6,353 bases of DNA, from the NCBI GenBank assembly GCA_018895675.1, contig JAHIOG010000578.1, forward strand, positions 1 to 6,353, in the 5' to 3' direction. The notes under the pieces were generated by a model. That model did not search any database, was not told where the DNA came from, and saw only the letters and a program-made list of their open reading frames with translations. This stretch comes from a bacterium. GTDB taxonomy: Bacteria; Fidelibacterota; UBA2242. This document shows, in pieces, positions 4,953 through 6,353 of the stretch; the first letter of the stretch is position 1, and each line of letters opens with the position of its first letter. The translations under genes were made by a program, and so were the position numbers.

Positions 4953-6353
4953 CTAAAATCTTTCCTCTCCTTCACGAGCTACGATTATTCCCGCTTCACC
5001 TTCCAGCGGACATTTATTTTCACAAATACCGCAACCGGTACACAGATCGGGATCGATATAAGGATAACTGACCATTCTTATTTCTCCTGTTTCCGGATCA
5101 GTAAATTCCTTCTCCTCTAATATTATAGCTTTTTTAGGTAAGGGGCAATGTTCTTCGCAAACAATGCAGTTTTCATGTGATTTAAAAGGAATGCAGCGAT
5201 CTTTTAAAAACAGGGCAATGCCTACCTTAAGTTTTTGTTTTTCTTCGAGACCAAGAGGTTGAATTGCTTTTGTTGGACAGATTTGACCGCACAGATTGCA
5301 ATTATATTCGCAATAACCGATCCGGTATTTTGAGACGGGCGTCATCAGTCCTTCCAAACCGGTCTCTAAAAAAGACATTTGCAGACATCCGCCGGACGTT
5401 GCACAGATACGAATACATTCTCCACAGCGGATGCAGCGATCTATAAAATCATCTTCACTCAATGAACCGGGAGGTCGGATGCAACGATCGGTTTTTCGGG
5501 GATTCAGCGCACTAAGTGAAAACAGCCCCGATCCAAATAATGCCAGTGCTCCGGCACCAATAAAGGACCGGCGTGACAAGTCCGTGGCGGTTTTCATGGT
5601 TACCGGAGAACGGAATTGATATGAAATCGCATCTGTCGGGCAATCTTCCCGACAATCCAGACAGAGGATGCATTCCGATTTTTCCGTACTGATATAATCG
5701 TCTTCTTTGGCGTCCATTTTACATTTTTTCTGACAAACCGAACAACTGGTGCAGGTATGTTCTTCGACGACCCGCTGGAAGGGGCTGAATTTTGATAATA
5801 GTCCCAGTAAAGCGCCTAAAGGACACAAGTTCCGGCACCAGAACCGGCGTGATATTTTACCCAGAGCCAGTATGCTGATGATTATGACAAACGGAACCAA
5901 CAACATGAGAAATTTTGGTGTACTGACCGGAAAGAACCAGGCAGATACGCTGTCCTGAATGTCTAAAACTGTGTCGGGGAAAATGTTGGCAGCATAGAGT
6001 CCATTCAGAATCGTATCCGTAAATAAATAGAAAAATGACATTCCCAGGACTCCGAATGAACGCCAGAGGATTGGGAGCGGGTCCATAAACCATGATAATT
6101 GAACACCGAAAACCGCAAAAAGAATGAAGATAATTAAAAGGATAGTTTTAACGGGGCGATATCTACGCGTCGATTTGCTCTTTTTCTTTGCGAGATATTT
6201 GTCTGAAATATCGATTGTCGTGCCCATGGGACAAATCCATCCGCAAAAGGCTCTCCCGAATACAAAAGGGGATAACAGGACCAGCAGGGCTATCAGAAAT
6301 ATTGGATCGAAAAAGCGCCCGGCCAGTTGGGTGACAATGGCGGTCAGCGGATC
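4953..6353 (-). CDS. NapH-NapG fusion polyferredoxin with internal twin-arginine motif (5' partial)
   Basis: The frame stays open to the right edge, and the ATG at 6227 is inside the conserved motif CGWICPMGT, so the true start is outside; 466 residues are visible (numbered from the edge). The first half is NapH-like: hydrophobic segments at about 17-35, 69-87 and 145-164 (a further one near 94-112), two CX3CP motifs (Cys37/41 and Cys173/177) and two 4Fe-4S sets (Cys201-211 and Cys228-238). Next comes SRRSFIG (260-266), a Tat-like motif followed by a hydrophobic segment (265-282), and then a NapG-like ferredoxin starting RPPGSLSEDDFIDRCIRCGEC with four cysteine groups (Cys307-317; 348-359; 387 with 396, 399, 403; 438-448). 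In NapGH these two polypeptides move electrons from quinol to periplasmic acceptors. Here one chain would keep two clusters inside and four outside. It is the most upstream operon gene seen; the partner is not identified. Confidence 0.9.
   Translation of the reverse strand, partial: DPLTAIVTQLAGRFFDPIFLIALLVLLSPFVFGRAFCGWICPMGTTIDISDKYLAKKKSKSTRRYRPVKTILLIIFILFAVFGVQLSWFMDPLPILWRSFGVLGMSFFYLFTDTILNGLYAANIFPDTVLDIQDSVSAWFFPVSTPKFLMLLVPFVIIISILALGKISRRFWCRNLCPLGALLGLLSKFSPFQRVVEEHTCTSCSVCQKKCKMDAKEDDYISTEKSECILCLDCREDCPTDAISYQFRSPVTMKTATDLSRRSFIGAGALALFGSGLFSLSALNPRKTDRCIRPPGSLSEDDFIDRCIRCGECIRICATSGGCLQMSFLETGLEGLMTPVSKYRIGYCEYNCNLCGQICPTKAIQPLGLEEKQKLKVGIALFLKDRCIPFKSHENCIVCEEHCPLPKKAIILEEKEFTDPETGEIRMVSYPYIDPDLCTGCGICENKCPLEGEAGIIVAREGEERF

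Noticed and set aside
5264..6093. Short open frames on both strands inside the polyferredoxin gene
   Set aside because: They overlap the cysteine motifs and membrane segments of a convincing gene.
6225..6227. ATG at 6227 as the start of the polyferredoxin
   Set aside because: The Met lies inside the conserved CGWICPMGT motif, and the frame stays open with a membrane segment up to the window edge, so the start is outside.

Overview
The window looks like a chromosomal segment from a Gram-negative, probably anaerobic bacterium. The grounds are two lipoprotein signals, two twin-arginine motifs and a membrane polyferredoxin. Gene content of this type (Memo/AMMECR1/radical SAM with a NapH/NapG-like polyferredoxin and a small lipoprotein) makes me think of FCB-type candidate phyla such as Marinimicrobia, KSB1, Calditrichota or Zixibacteria. 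That placement is inference from memory of such neighbourhoods and is weak.

Layout. Positions 1-232 hold an unrecognised reading frame that runs to the left edge and is broken by one in-frame TAG. A plus-strand gene (234-1484) follows: a BioD-like P-loop protein with a DRTGG-type domain, as found at the N-terminus of long phosphate acetyltransferases but here without the catalytic acetyltransferase domain. A 324-base gene-free stretch (1485-1808) separates it from a convergent operon and is packed with inverted repeats, including a 14-bp-arm palindrome, and bounded by imperfect 18-base direct repeats. The rest (1809 to the right edge) is a tight four-gene minus-strand operon. In transcription order it encodes: a NapH-NapG fusion polyferredoxin (5' end outside the window), a small lipoprotein resembling DUF6599, a radical SAM enzyme of the AmmeMemoRadiSam family with a Tat signal, and a lipoprotein that fuses Memo to AMMECR1. 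Spacings are 2, 2 and 11 bases.

How the genes may work together. The Memo, AMMECR1 and radical SAM trio is the widely conserved AmmeMemoRadiSam set, whose biochemical role I do not know to be settled. The notable point is that all four products appear addressed to the outside of the inner membrane: the radical SAM protein by an N-terminal SRRKFCK Tat motif, the Memo-AMMECR1 fusion and the small protein by lipobox signals, and the C-terminal ferredoxin half of the polyferredoxin by an internal SRRSFIG motif in front of its last hydrophobic segment. This suggests an exported version of the system, with the polyferredoxin as a membrane electron conduit. A second translation start with a good ribosome-binding site lies exactly at the Memo/AMMECR1 junction, so a free cytoplasmic AMMECR1 may also be made.
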